64,000 nucleotides of DNA from UBA1366 sp047602575 (GCA_047602575.1 JASGGY010000001.1:62001-126000), one strand, 5' to 3'; numbered from the stretch's first letter, positions 42,250 through 52,279 are shown. A program made the numbers and translations. The notes: generated from the letters alone by a model not told the origin.

Positions 42250-42401
42250 CAGCAAATTACCAAAACCATCGAACTATCCATCCCCCACAAACCATAGCAA
42301 ACAAAAACAAAGGGTTTCCAAAGGGGGCATGCCCCCTTTGGCGGGGATTCTTAAGGGGCAGCGCCCCTTAAGTGGGGGTATGGGGGCAACGCCCCCCAAA
42401 G
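42250..42401 (-). repeat. Intergenic palindromic element, copy F
   Basis: Minus orientation, immediately behind the atpG stop. Hairpins GGGGGCGTTGCCCCC, TTAAGGGGCGC...CCCCTTAA and a perfect palindrome with arm CCAAAGGGGGC, then GAAACCCTTTGTTTTTG. With copy E it forms a ~380-base inverted pair sharing the extra TTAAGGGGC module. Confidence 0.82.
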
Positions 42402-42406
42402 GACGG

Positions 42407-43288
42407 TCACTTTTTGAGGGATTTCGCGCCGCTGGAGATTTCGGTGATTTCTTGGGTGATAGCGGCTTGGCGGGCGCGGTTGAACTGGAGGGAGAGCGCC
42501 TTGATCATGTCTTTGGCGCTGGTGGTGGCGGCGTCCATTGCCATCATGCGTTCGTTTTGTTCGCTGGAGAATGCTTCTACGAGCGCGCCGAAGAGCAAGC
42601 CTTTGACGTAGTTGGGGACAAGACAGTCGAGAACGGTGTGTTCGTTGGGCTGATAGTTGGTGATGTAGTTCCCGTCGTCGGGGAGGTCGTTCTCGAGAAA
42701 ATTATTCTTGTCGAGGGGAAGGATGCGCAGCGCGGTCGCCTGCGATTTCATGGAGGTCACCATTTTGGTGTATACAATATAAACCTCGTGCGCCTCGCCT
42801 TTTGTGTAAAGATCGAGGGCGGTGTGGGCGATGCAGTCCGCCTCGTACATAGTCGGGTTGTGGGCAGAGAAGAAAAACTCCGGTTGCAGGCAGAAGCCCT
42901 TGCGGGAAAAATAGTGCTTGCCCATTTGTCCGATGGGGAGGATGACGTTGCTGCAATCCTGATTGATGATGCTTTCGGAAAGCTTTGTGATGTTGTGGTT
43001 GTATGCGCCGGCAAGTCCCTTGTCCGCGGTCACGACGATGTAAGCGCGTTTGAGCGCAGCGTCTGGAACAGCCTTGTGCTGGTCGAAGAAGCGGTTCTGG
43101 GTGTTGGGGGCGTGGGCTAAAATATGGTGAATGGTCTGTTGGAGCTTGTTAAAATACGGCTCGGTCGCAAGGAGCATCTTGCGCGCCTTTTTCAGCTTTG
43201 AGGATGAAATCAGGTACATGGCGTTGGTGATTTTCATGGTGTCCTTGACGCTGTTCATCCGCATTTTGATTTCGGTAACGCCTGCCAT
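42407..43288 (-). CDS. atpG: ATP synthase gamma subunit
   Basis: Rotor shaft of F1. 293 residues with the N-terminal (EIKMRMNSVKDTMKITNAMYLISSSKLKKA) and C-terminal (NERMMAMDAATTSAKDMIKAL) helices that form the coiled coil. ATG 43288 follows AAGGAGGG. 39 bases after atpA. Confidence 0.96.
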   Translation of the reverse strand: MAGVTEIKMRMNSVKDTMKITNAMYLISSSKLKKARKMLLATEPYFNKLQQTIHHILAHAPNTQNRFFDQHKAVPDAALKRAYIVVTADKGLAGAYNHNITKLSESIINQDCSNVILPIGQMGKHYFSRKGFCLQPEFFFSAHNPTMYEADCIAHTALDLYTKGEAHEVYIVYTKMVTSMKSQATALRILPLDKNNFLENDLPDDGNYITNYQPNEHTVLDCLVPNYVKGLLFGALVEAFSSEQNERMMAMDAATTSAKDMIKALSLQFNRARQAAITQEITEISSGAKSLKK

Positions 43289-43327
43289 GCCAGCCCTCCT
43301 TGGTTGTGCCGGAAACCGGCATGAATG

Positions 43328-44857
<1,530 letters not shown>

Positions 44858-44863
44858 TGCCGC

Positions 44864-45370
44864 TCACCTCCATAATAGCCTTTTGCGGATATTCTCCAGG
44901 CTGTTTTTGATACTGCGGTCATATTCATAACCGTTGACGCACAGGACGAATCCGCCCAGCAGGCTTTTATCCTCGGTGAGGATGAGCCTGACGTCGCTTC
45001 TTTTATATTTTGTGCAAATCATGCGTTTGATTTTCTCGAGCTGCTCCGGCGCGGGCATGACGAAATAACGCAGTGCTGCGTCAATTCCGCCGCGGCTTTC
45101 CAGAACATACCGGTCATATGCCTCGTAAATCTCCCTGTGCCGCGTCAGTGCGTTGTTTTCGCACATCAGACACACAAAGTCCGCGATCTGCACCGGAAAA
45201 ATCCGCTCCGCCACACGGCGCTTTTCTGCCGCGCTGACAACAGGGCTGGAAAGCGCTCCCGTCAGCTCCGGTGACTGGTCAAGCAGCGCAAATGCCGCTT
45301 CCACCTCGTCGGGCGGTAAGTTCTGCTCAAATAAAACCTTGCCCCAGACGGTGTCGGACTGTTTGATCAT
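44864..45370 (-). CDS. atpH: ATP synthase delta subunit
   Basis: Peripheral-stalk subunit linking F1 to the b subunits. 168 residues of the OSCP/delta fold, ending with the typical GGFVLCVNGYEYDRSIKNSLENIRK. The ATG overlaps the atpF stop by 4 bases, with GGAGGAAGG inside atpF. Confidence 0.94.
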   Translation of the reverse strand: MIKQSDTVWGKVLFEQNLPPDEVEAAFALLDQSPELTGALSSPVVSAAEKRRVAERIFPVQIADFVCLMCENNALTRHREIYEAYDRYVLESRGGIDAALRYFVMPAPEQLEKIKRMICTKYKRSDVRLILTEDKSLLGGFVLCVNGYEYDRSIKNSLENIRKRLLWR

Positions 45371-45852
45371 TCCGTCACACCTTCCTCCGCGAGGAATTTA
45401 TCGAGCATACGGCTGTCAACGCTGTCGTCCACGCTTGATTCAAGCACGCGTCTTGCCGCGGAAACAGCGAGTCCGGCGATTTCGTTCTGGATCTCGGCAA
45501 CCGCACGGGTGCGCTGTGCTTCGATGGTGCGGTCTGCGTCTGCGCGCAGCTGTGCCGCTTCAAGCTTTGCTTTTGCAACCTCTGCGTCGCGCTCGTCGGA
45601 TGCCTGTTTGCGGGCGGTTTTAAGAATATCGTCCGCCTGCACATGGGCGTCTGCGACGGCTGCGCGGTATTTTTCCTTGAGCTGCGCGGCTTCCTCGTTG
45701 ACGGTTTCGGCGCGCTTGATGGAATCCTCAATCGCCTGTTTGCGTTTTTCCATATGCGAGGCAACCGGCTTGAACAGGAATTTACGCATGAGCAGGTAAA
45801 GGATCAGGATATTGAGCAATGTCCATACCAGATCCCAGCCTAAATGTAACAT
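45367..45852 (-). CDS. atpF: ATP synthase b subunit
   Basis: Membrane-anchored stalk. 161 residues: one N-terminal helix (WTLLNILILYLLMRKFLFKPV) and a long charged coiled coil. ATG 45852 has AGAGGA upstream; the longer frame to 45993 covers the intergenic gap. A single b gene, so the enzyme probably uses a b homodimer. Confidence 0.94.
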   Translation of the reverse strand: MLHLGWDLVWTLLNILILYLLMRKFLFKPVASHMEKRKQAIEDSIKRAETVNEEAAQLKEKYRAAVADAHVQADDILKTARKQASDERDAEVAKAKLEAAQLRADADRTIEAQRTRAVAEIQNEIAGLAVSAARRVLESSVDDSVDSRMLDKFLAEEGVTE

Positions 45853-46057
45853 TCGGATTTCCTCTTTCCTATCGGATAGTCGTTTAGGCATCGTTGCATA
45901 ATTCTGGTGCGCAGATAGCGCAGTCAAAAATTTTGTCAGTTTGTTCAAAAAGACTGCAGCAAGGCTGCCGCCTTGCAAAGGATTTTTGGGCAAAATGACG
46001 GAATTTTTGCAAGCTAGATGCGCGCCAAGCCGAAGGCGCGAATTGTGCGGCGATGCC

Positions 46058-46270
46058 TCAGCTGAACAGGATCAGGATGGACATAACAAGTCCGTAAATC
46101 GCGGTTGATTCGGCGAGTGCCGCGCCGAGGATGAAGGTTGAGGTGATTGAGCTTTTTGCCTCCGGCTGGCGTGCGATTGCCTCGCAGGCTCTCGATGCCG
46201 CGATACCGATTCCGACGCCCGCGCCGCTTCCCGTCAGAACGGCGATACCTGCGCCAATTGCTTCGTACAT
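46058..46270 (-). CDS. atpE: ATP synthase c subunit
   Basis: Forms the ion-driven rotor ring. 70 residues, two helices with the polar loop ARQPEA. The ion-binding carboxylate is Glu54 in AESTAIYG. Ser55, Thr56 and Tyr59 match positions of the Na+ site of Ilyobacter c subunit (Ser66, Thr67, Tyr70), but the position of its Gln32 is Ile21 here. ATG 46270 has AAGGAG upstream. The next gene, atpF, starts 205 bases away, an unusually large gap. Confidence 0.96.
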   Translation of the reverse strand: MYEAIGAGIAVLTGSGAGVGIGIAASRACEAIARQPEAKSSITSTFILGAALAESTAIYGLVMSILILFS

Positions 46271-46365
46271 AAGATACAACTCCTTAAATCTTTTTTGATT
46301 TATTGCAACCCCGTAAGCGAGTTTGAAGCAAGCGCGGGGCAATGCGCGAAAAGTGAACTGCGCCG

Positions 46366-47049
46366 TTATTCGTGCGCGCTCTCCAGTCCCTCACCGATGA
46401 AGATCGAGGTCAGGAAAACGAAGATATACGCCTGAAGAATGCCGTCAAAGAAATCGAAGTACAAGCTCATCACTGCCGGAATGCCGACGGGGACAAAGCT
46501 CTTGAGAATTTCCATGAGGATGAACGCGCCGAGGATGTTGCCGAAAAGTCGCATACAAAGCGACAGCGGCCGGATGAGCAGCTCCATCAGGTTGATCGGC
46601 AGCATCCCCTTCATCGGGTGAAGGAAGTTTCCCAGCCAGCCCTTGACGCCCTTTGCGTAGATGGCGGAGAACTGGACAAGCACGATGCTGATGATCGCCA
46701 GCGCCGCGGTGACGTTGAGGTTCTTCGTCGGCGGGCGGAAGCCGAATACGCCGGTAATGGTGTTTGAAAAAATCAGAAAGAGGAAGACCGTTCCTAAATA
46801 AGGAACATAGCGCCTGCCCTTGGGCCCGAGCATTCCGGAAAGCATGTTGTAGATCAGCTCTACAATCATTTCAGCCACATTTTGTTTTCCGGTGGGGACG
46901 GTTTCGAGCTTCCGGACAAAGATGATCGCGAGCAGCACCATGATCGCCATGATGATCCACGTAACGACCACCGATTCAGACACCGGAATGCCGCCGAACA
47001 GAGGGATGGTAAAGAGGACTTTTATTTCTAGCATTTCCGCGACGTCCAC
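46366..47049 (-). CDS. atpB: ATP synthase a subunit
   Basis: Ion channel half of the stator. 227 residues with about five helices. The essential arginine lies in LSLCMRLFGNILGAF. GTG 47049 is 7 bases after AGGAGGTG. First structural gene; no atpI or atpZ precedes it. Confidence 0.95.
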   Translation of the reverse strand: MDVAEMLEIKVLFTIPLFGGIPVSESVVVTWIIMAIMVLLAIIFVRKLETVPTGKQNVAEMIVELIYNMLSGMLGPKGRRYVPYLGTVFLFLIFSNTITGVFGFRPPTKNLNVTAALAIISIVLVQFSAIYAKGVKGWLGNFLHPMKGMLPINLMELLIRPLSLCMRLFGNILGAFILMEILKSFVPVGIPAVMSLYFDFFDGILQAYIFVFLTSIFIGEGLESAHE

Positions 47050-47076
47050 GGGAACACCTCCTAGCCTTACGGGATT

Positions 47077-47115
47077 CTAAAAATACGGAGAAATGCGCCT
47101 TACACAAATCTCCGT
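47077..47115 (-). promoter_or_regulatory. Hairpin with T-run in the atp operon leader (possible attenuator)
   Basis: On the minus strand ACGGAGA (47115-47109) pairs with TCTCCGT (47091-47085), followed by ATTTTTAG. It begins a few bases after the predicted transcription start and ends 28 bases before the atpB GTG. Confidence 0.5.
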
Positions 47116-47128
47116 TGATTTAGTTTAT

Positions 47129-47156
47129 ATTATACTCACCTTTTTTCGGAAGTCAA
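47129..47156 (-). promoter_or_regulatory. Promoter of the atp operon
   Basis: Minus strand: TTGACT (47156-47151), 16 bases, TATAAT (47134-47129). Confidence 0.8.
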
Positions 47157-47767
47157 GTTTTTTTTATTATCTTTCCACTTCATTCATACAAGTCGCGCAT
47201 TTTGCAAATTTTATGTAATGTGTGCAGAAAACTGTCGTAAAAACTATGCAAATTGCACAGGTGCATCTTCCGGCAATTTGCATAATATGTACGTTATAAT
47301 ACGGATAATAAAAAATTATTTGAATACGAAAAATAAATAAAGTGCAAAACAACGTGACAATTGAGAATAATTTAACATTCGTACATATTAATTGTGCAGA
47401 TTCACAAGTCATTCCCGTGCTACAATTAAGATGGAAATTTATGCGCTGATTGCAGCAGCGGGAACGCAGCCTGACAGAAGCAGAAAAAGCGCCGTTTTAT
47501 GGGGAAGTCCGACGCACTTCGCGCCTGCCATGGGCAGAATGCACAGATGTCGGCAACGCCGTGCCGAAAGAGGAAAACGATGGCAACGCAGTGGCGAAAG
47601 CGGAAAGCGATACGCGGCTTGCGCACAGCGGTTGCTGCCGCGCAAAACGGCGCAGAAAACGGGGGCAGGCGCGGCAGCGGGATTTGTGTGCGGCGGGAAT
47701 TCCCCCATCGCGCGTCCGATGCCAGCGCCTGACCCCTGAACAAAACCGCAGCCGACTGCGTGAAAGC
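47157..47767. other. Gene-free region between atpB and spoVT
   Basis: The left half is very AT-rich and holds a perfect inverted repeat, TGCAAATTGC (47247-47256) with GCAATTTGCA (47273-47282). The right half (from about 47450) is GC-rich and contains two adjacent 30-base imperfect repeats. Open frames exist on both strands there but none has a Shine-Dalgarno or recognisable protein. Confidence 0.4.
47552..47611. repeat. Two tandem 30-base repeats
   Basis: Units 47552-47581 and 47582-47611 agree at 25 of 30 positions (GGCAACGC.GTG.CGAAAG). Differences are spread out, so it is an old duplication. Confidence 0.6.
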
Positions 47768-48310
47768 TTACTCTTCGATTTGCTTGCCAAGGAACATGGC
47801 AGCCGCTTGAGCGAGCATCAGCTGGTTCTCGCTTGCCTTTGCGTTGCCCTCGCCGGCGACAAATGCCACAGCGCCCGTCACGTCGCCGGACGAGATGATC
47901 GGCGAAATCGCCAGTGCGTGCTTGCCGATGCCCTCGATGGGCTGGATCTGCGTTGCCTGATCACCGTTATAAACAAAGTTCTTGCGGTTTTCGAGCAGAT
48001 CCTCCAGCGCCGCGGAAATGCGCCGCTCGTTGTATTCCTTCTTCTGCGCGCCCGCTACGGCGACCACATGATCACGGTCAAAAATCACCGCCGGTGCGCC
48101 GCCGAGCTTGTAGATGACCTCAGCTGCCTGTGCCGCGCCGTCGCTCAGTTCATGGATGGGCGAGTATTTCTTAAAAATAACCTCACCGTCGTTGCTGGTA
48201 TAAATTTCAAGAGGGTCGCCCTCTCGGATGCGCATGGTTCTTCTGATTTCCTTCGGAATCACAACCCGTCCGAGATCGTCGATCCGGCGTACAATGCCTG
48301 TCGCTTTCAT
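47768..48310 (-). CDS. spoVT: Stage V sporulation protein T
   Basis: Forespore transcription regulator of the AbrB type. 180 residues: N-terminal AbrB swapped-hairpin domain (MKATGIVRRIDDLGRVVIPKEIRRTMRIREGDPLEI) and a C-terminal GAF-like domain (VIFDRDHVVAVAG). ATG 48310 has GGAGG 7 bases upstream; the longer frame to 48568 is non-coding. Its presence supports an endospore-forming ancestry. No clear sigma-A promoter in front, consistent with a sporulation sigma factor. Confidence 0.95.
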   Translation of the reverse strand: MKATGIVRRIDDLGRVVIPKEIRRTMRIREGDPLEIYTSNDGEVIFKKYSPIHELSDGAAQAAEVIYKLGGAPAVIFDRDHVVAVAGAQKKEYNERRISAALEDLLENRKNFVYNGDQATQIQPIEGIGKHALAISPIISSGDVTGAVAFVAGEGNAKASENQLMLAQAAAMFLGKQIEE

Positions 48311-48561
48311 AAATAACCTCCAAATGCTTAAAATCGGATTTGTAATGCTATTGTCCTCGTTTGTGGCATAAATATACCCATTCGGACACAAAAATTTTGC
48401 AGCGAATTTTTCGAGGCAGATGCGGAAAATCTTCCCCCACACGGCGGTATTGAATTTTCGGAAAAGCCGCCGATATATAAAGGAGAAGAAAGCAGTCCGC
48501 GGAATCCGCCGCCGGAATACTGAAATTTTCGTGTTGAGTTTGTCAAATTTCGCGTTTATTC

Positions 48562-48589
48562 TTGACAATAACTTTAAATCTTGTATAAT
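48562..48589 (+). promoter_or_regulatory. Sigma-A promoter of motAB
   Basis: TTGACA (48562-48567), 16 bases, TATAAT (48584-48589). No sigma-D-like motility promoter was seen. Confidence 0.82.
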
Positions 48590-48656
48590 GATTTTATAGA
48601 TATTTTATGAAACACCACCGGGAGGAGGCGCGCTTGTCGCGAGCGCGGTCACAGGT

Positions 48657-49463
48657 ATGGATTTTTCACTCGTCATAGGCATTGTCATCGGCATGGCGAT
48701 GATTCTCGGCGGATTTACACTGGAGCACGGCGTCATCGCGTCGCTGATTCAGCTGAGTCCGGCGATGATCGTCATCGGCGGAACGATCGGTGCGGTATTC
48801 GCGTCGTTTTCAACCGCGGACATCGTCAAGGCGTTCAAAGCGCTCAAGGGCTCGTTCTCAAAATCCGCGCGCGGAAATCCGCAGATGGTCATCGCGAAGC
48901 TGTGCGAGATTTCCGACAAGTGCCGCAAGGAAGGTATCCTGTCGCTGGAAGCCTCTCTCGACGATCCGGATCTGAAGAAGGACGATTATCTATTTTTAAA
49001 GGAAGGGCTGATCCTTGTTCTGGATGGAAAGAGCGAGGAGGAGCTTGCCAATACGCTCGAAAGCGACATCAAAGCGTTTGTCGTACATAAACAGCTTGAG
49101 ATCGCCGTGTTCGAGGGTGCGGGCGGATTTTCGCCGACCATGGGCGTGTTAGGAACGGTTATGTCGCTGGTCAACGTGCTTGCGCACATGGGAAATGATC
49201 CCACCGCACTTGCGGAGTCGATTGCGTCTGCGTTCATCGCGACGCTGTACGGCGTCGGTCTTGCCAACATCGTGTGGCTTCCCATTGCGAGCAAGCTCAA
49301 ATCCAACCTCAAGCGCCTGAAGCTCCAGCGCGAGATGATTCTGGACGGCATCTGCATGATCGCCCGCGGCGAGCCGTCGAGAAACGTTGAGAACAAGCTT
49401 TCCCTCTACTGGCAGGCTTTCCCCGGCGGCGCAAAGAAATATAAAGCTGGTATTGAGAATTAA
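48657..49463 (+). CDS. motA: Flagellar motor stator protein MotA
   Basis: Ion-channel stator subunit. 268 residues, four helices, with the conserved proline region FSPTMGVLGTVMSLV and cytoplasmic charged loop between helices 2 and 3. ATG 48657 has only a weak AGG next to it; a strong GGAGGAGG lies 28 bases upstream. No other flagellar genes are in the window. Confidence 0.93.
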   Translation: MDFSLVIGIVIGMAMILGGFTLEHGVIASLIQLSPAMIVIGGTIGAVFASFSTADIVKAFKALKGSFSKSARGNPQMVIAKLCEISDKCRKEGILSLEASLDDPDLKKDDYLFLKEGLILVLDGKSEEELANTLESDIKAFVVHKQLEIAVFEGAGGFSPTMGVLGTVMSLVNVLAHMGNDPTALAESIASAFIATLYGVGLANIVWLPIASKLKSNLKRLKLQREMILDGICMIARGEPSRNVENKLSLYWQAFPGGAKKYKAGIEN

Positions 49464-49534
49464 CGCTCGGATTGCACAAACTACTATAACACCGCCGCGC
49501 GCGCAACGGACGAACCAGGGAAGGAGCAGTCGCT

Positions 49535-50320
49535 GTGAGCAGAAAGCACGAAGAAGAAGAGCCGGAAAAGGAAAACAGCGAACGATGGCTGCTGACCTAT
49601 TCCGACTTGATTACGCTGCTGTTGGCGTTCTTTATCATCCTGTATACCATCAGCTCGATGGACTTGGAAAAAATGAAAGCGCTTTCTCACGGACTGAGCG
49701 AGGCGTTTAAAACAGAGGATTCCCAGAGCGTTCAGATTGGTCCCGGCGTTGCGTTGGGCGAGGATTCCACCGCGGACGGAACGCCGACGGATTCTTCCAG
49801 CGAGGATGAATCCAGCGGAACGGATTCCACTGGCGAGGCGGAGAAAAACAAAGCCCTTGAGCTGGTTTTCAACGAAATCACCGAATACATCAAAGCAAAC
49901 GACCTCGAGGATCTGGTGGATGTGCAGAAATTCGGCACATATGTGAAAATTGTGCTGCGCGACACGGTGCTGTTCGAGCCGGACAGCCCGGTGATGCTCA
50001 CGACAAGCAAGCCCGTCCTCAACGAGATTGAGCAGGTCATCGCGAAGGTATACGATCAGGTCGATCTAATCGCCATCACCGGTCATACCGCCGATGTGGC
50101 GGATTTAGGGGATAAAAGCACGGACTTTGAGTGGGATCTTTCCACCAACCGCGCCCTCGCCGTTTTAAACTATATGCGTGATCTCGGCATTTCAGCAAAG
50201 AAATTCTCCGCGACCGGCCGCGCGCATTTTGAACCCATTGCCTCCAACGACACCGCCGACGGCAGGGCGCAGAACCGCCGCGTCGAGTTTGTCATCACGA
50301 CCGGCTACACCATTTCCTGA
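49535..50320 (+). CDS. motB: Flagellar motor stator protein MotB
   Basis: Partner of MotA that anchors the stator to peptidoglycan. 261 residues: single helix with the ion-carrying Asp24 in TYSDLITLLLAFFI, an acidic Ser/Asp linker (EDSTADGTPTDSSSEDESSG), and an OmpA-like domain ending GRAQNRRVEFVI. GTG 49535 follows AAGGAG. The acidic linker is longer than in E. coli MotB. Confidence 0.93.
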   Translation: MSRKHEEEEPEKENSERWLLTYSDLITLLLAFFIILYTISSMDLEKMKALSHGLSEAFKTEDSQSVQIGPGVALGEDSTADGTPTDSSSEDESSGTDSTGEAEKNKALELVFNEITEYIKANDLEDLVDVQKFGTYVKIVLRDTVLFEPDSPVMLTTSKPVLNEIEQVIAKVYDQVDLIAITGHTADVADLGDKSTDFEWDLSTNRALAVLNYMRDLGISAKKFSATGRAHFEPIASNDTADGRAQNRRVEFVITTGYTIS

Positions 50321-50353
50321 TGCGAATCCCAAATCCCAAAGGAGCGTTTTCCC

Positions 50354-50956
50354 ATGATGAATCTCACCTATACCATCGGCGATGCGCTGTATGTCAACCT
50401 CACCAACCGCTGCCCGTGCGCGTGTACGTTCTGCATCCGCAACAACGGCGATGGGGCTTACGGCTCGGAAAGCCTGTGGCTTGACCGCGAGCCCGCGCCG
50501 GAGGAAGTCATCGCCGATCTCAAGCGCTATGATTTAAGCCGCTTTTCGGAAATCGTCTACTGCGGCTACGGCGAGCCGACCGAAGCCCTTGACGCACTCA
50601 TCGCGTCCGCGCGCTTCATCCGTTCGGTCTGCGCGACAAAAATCCGCATCAATACCAACGGGCTTTCCGATCTCATTCACGGAAAACCGACGGCCATGCT
50701 GATGCAGGGGCTGTTCGACGAGGTTTCCATCAGCCTGAATGCCGGAAACGCCGCCACGTATTGCCGCGTGACAAACCCCGCGTTCGGCATGCATAGCTTT
50801 GACGCGATGCTGCAGTTCGCGGCACAGGCGAAAGAACTGTTCCCGCAGGTGGTGTTCACGGTGGTGGATGTGATTTCCGCCGAAGAAATCAAGGAAGCGC
50901 AGATTGTGGCAGAAAACATGGGTATTCCGCTGCGGGTGCGGGCTTATACAGAATAA
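50354..50956 (+). CDS. TatD-associated-type radical SAM protein
   Basis: 200 residues. The radical SAM cluster motif CX3CX2C uses Cys20, Cys24 and Cys27 in NRCPCACTFCIRNNGDG. The rest (IVYCGYGEPTEALDAL, RINTNGL, VSISLNAGNAATYCRV) matches the small family often encoded beside tatD. No tatD is adjacent here. Substrate unknown. AAAGGAG precedes the ATG pair; ATG 50357 is an equal alternative. Confidence 0.85.
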   Translation: MMNLTYTIGDALYVNLTNRCPCACTFCIRNNGDGAYGSESLWLDREPAPEEVIADLKRYDLSRFSEIVYCGYGEPTEALDALIASARFIRSVCATKIRINTNGLSDLIHGKPTAMLMQGLFDEVSISLNAGNAATYCRVTNPAFGMHSFDAMLQFAAQAKELFPQVVFTVVDVISAEEIKEAQIVAENMGIPLRVRAYTE

Positions 50957-50993
50957 TGTTCTCAAAATGTTTACAAATATCCGCCGCAAGTGC

Positions 50994-51022
50994 TTGACAT
51001 CGGGGAAAGCTTGTGGTAAAAT
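50994..51022 (+). promoter_or_regulatory. Promoter of rpmG-secE-nusG
   Basis: TTGACA (50994-50999), 17 bases, TAAAAT (51017-51022). A small hairpin ACCTC/GAGGT with a T-run at 51029-51052 starts right at the expected +1 and may terminate the upstream gene or attenuate this one. The rest of the ~170-base leader is GC-rich with more short hairpins; no tRNA found. Confidence 0.75.
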
Positions 51023-51195
51023 AAATATACCTCTTTGTGAGGTCTATTTTTTTGCGCAAATTTTTGCGCGGGAACAGACAACACAAACCGGCATCGTGCC
51101 GGACGCGCCAGCGCGAGGGAGGCAGACCGTGTTTTGCCGGATGCGCGCGGAAAACGCGCGGCGGGAAAGCATAATTTTAATCTGGAGGTGCCGCA

Positions 51196-51345
51196 ATGAG
51201 AATCAAGGTAACGCTCGCCTGCACAGAATGCAAGCAGAGAAACTACAACAGCAAGAAGAACAAGAAGAATGACCCTGAAAGACTTGAAATGAACAAGCAT
51301 TGCAAGTTTTGCAGAAAGCATACTCTTCACAAAGAAACCAAGTAA
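51196..51345 (+). CDS. rpmG: 50S ribosomal protein L33
   Basis: 49 residues (MRIKVTLACTECKQRNY...). Zinc-binding form with CTEC and CKFC. GGAGGTG precedes the ATG. Shares the secE-nusG transcript, as in many Bacillota. Confidence 0.96.
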   Translation: MRIKVTLACTECKQRNYNSKKNKKNDPERLEMNKHCKFCRKHTLHKETK

Positions 51346-51357
51346 GGGGGCGTTCTG

Positions 51358-51624
51358 ATGAGCGAAGAAAAGCGCACGGCAGCTCCCCAGAAGCCGGCGA
51401 AAAAGACCCCCGCCAAAGCAAAATCCAAGCAGCCGCACAGACGCTTTAAGTTCTTTAAAGAGCTGAAGGGCGAGATGAAGAAGGTCGTTTGGCCCAGCCG
51501 CAAAAAGGTCATCAACAACACCAGTGTTGTTCTGACACTGATGGTCATCATCGGCTTGTTCTTAGCGGGCGTGGATTTCTGCGTGGGACTCGGGCTGGAC
51601 AAGCTTCTTTCCATCGGCGCATAA
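51358..51624 (+). CDS. secE: Preprotein translocase subunit SecE
   Basis: Essential part of SecYEG. 88 residues: a Lys/Ala/Pro-rich N-terminus, the conserved amphipathic segment FFKELKGEMKKVVWPSRKKV and one membrane helix. Confidence 0.95.
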   Translation: MSEEKRTAAPQKPAKKTPAKAKSKQPHRRFKFFKELKGEMKKVVWPSRKKVINNTSVVLTLMVIIGLFLAGVDFCVGLGLDKLLSIGA

Positions 51625-51661
51625 ATCACCCCGACACGGGCGAAAAACATGGAGGATTACG

Positions 51662-52186
51662 ATGGCGGAACAGGCAAAATGGTATGTGATTCACACTTAT
51701 TCCGGCTATGAGAATAAGGTCGCACAGAACATTGAAAAAGTCGTTGACAACCGCAAGCTCCGCGACCTCATCCCTGAGGTGAGAATCCCGATGGAGCTTT
51801 ATACCGAGGTCAAGGACAACAAAACCAGCGAAGCGGAGCGCAAGCTTTTTCCGAGCTATGTGCTGGTGAAAATGGTGATGACCGACGACTCGTGGTATAT
51901 CGTGCGCAACACGCGCGGTGTGACGGGCTTTGTCGGACCGGCATCAAAGCCCATCCCGCTCACCGACCGCGAGGTCGCGGCACTCGGCGTTGACGCACGC
52001 TCCACGGTGCTGGAGGTCAACTTCAGCGTGGGCAGTACGGTCAAGATTTCCGGCGGTTCGTTCAAGGATCTGTCGGGCATCGTCAAGGCAATCGACCTGG
52101 AGCTTCAGACGGTGGATGTCGCCGTTTCCATGTTCGGGCGCGAAACACCCGTGACCCTGCCGATTACGCAGGTTACGCCGGAGTAA
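51662..52186 (+). CDS. nusG: Transcription termination/antitermination factor NusG
   Basis: Couples RNA polymerase with ribosomes and modulates pausing. 174 residues: NGN domain (WYVIHTYSGYENKVAQNIEKVV) and C-terminal KOW domain (VGSTVKISGGSFKDLSGIV). GGAGG precedes the ATG. Confidence 0.96.
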   Translation: MAEQAKWYVIHTYSGYENKVAQNIEKVVDNRKLRDLIPEVRIPMELYTEVKDNKTSEAERKLFPSYVLVKMVMTDDSWYIVRNTRGVTGFVGPASKPIPLTDREVAALGVDARSTVLEVNFSVGSTVKISGGSFKDLSGIVKAIDLELQTVDVAVSMFGRETPVTLPITQVTPE

Positions 52187-52205
52187 ATTTTATCAGGACG
52201 CAAAG

Positions 52206-52262
52206 GGAAAGCAACGCTTTCCGCAAAGTGGGAGAGTCAAACAGGCTCGCCTTACCACAAAT
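52206..52262 (+). promoter_or_regulatory. rplK leader with candidate L1-binding motif
   Basis: A small hairpin GGAAAGC/GCTTTCC is followed by GTGGGAG (52228-52234) that can pair with ACCAC (52254-52258) just before the Shine-Dalgarno. The same GTGGGAG...ACCAC design recurs before rplA, so ribosomal protein L1 autoregulation is a plausible reading. Confidence 0.5.
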
Positions 52263-52279
52263 AATGGAGGTTTCAGAAA

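Noticed and set aside
47450..48316. Long plus-strand open frame of 288 codons
   Set aside because: Most of it is antisense to spoVT, there is no Shine-Dalgarno and the composition is that of a shadow frame in GC-rich DNA.
51050..51195. tRNA-Trp upstream of rpmG-secE
   Set aside because: No cloverleaf or CCA end found in this leader, only short hairpins.
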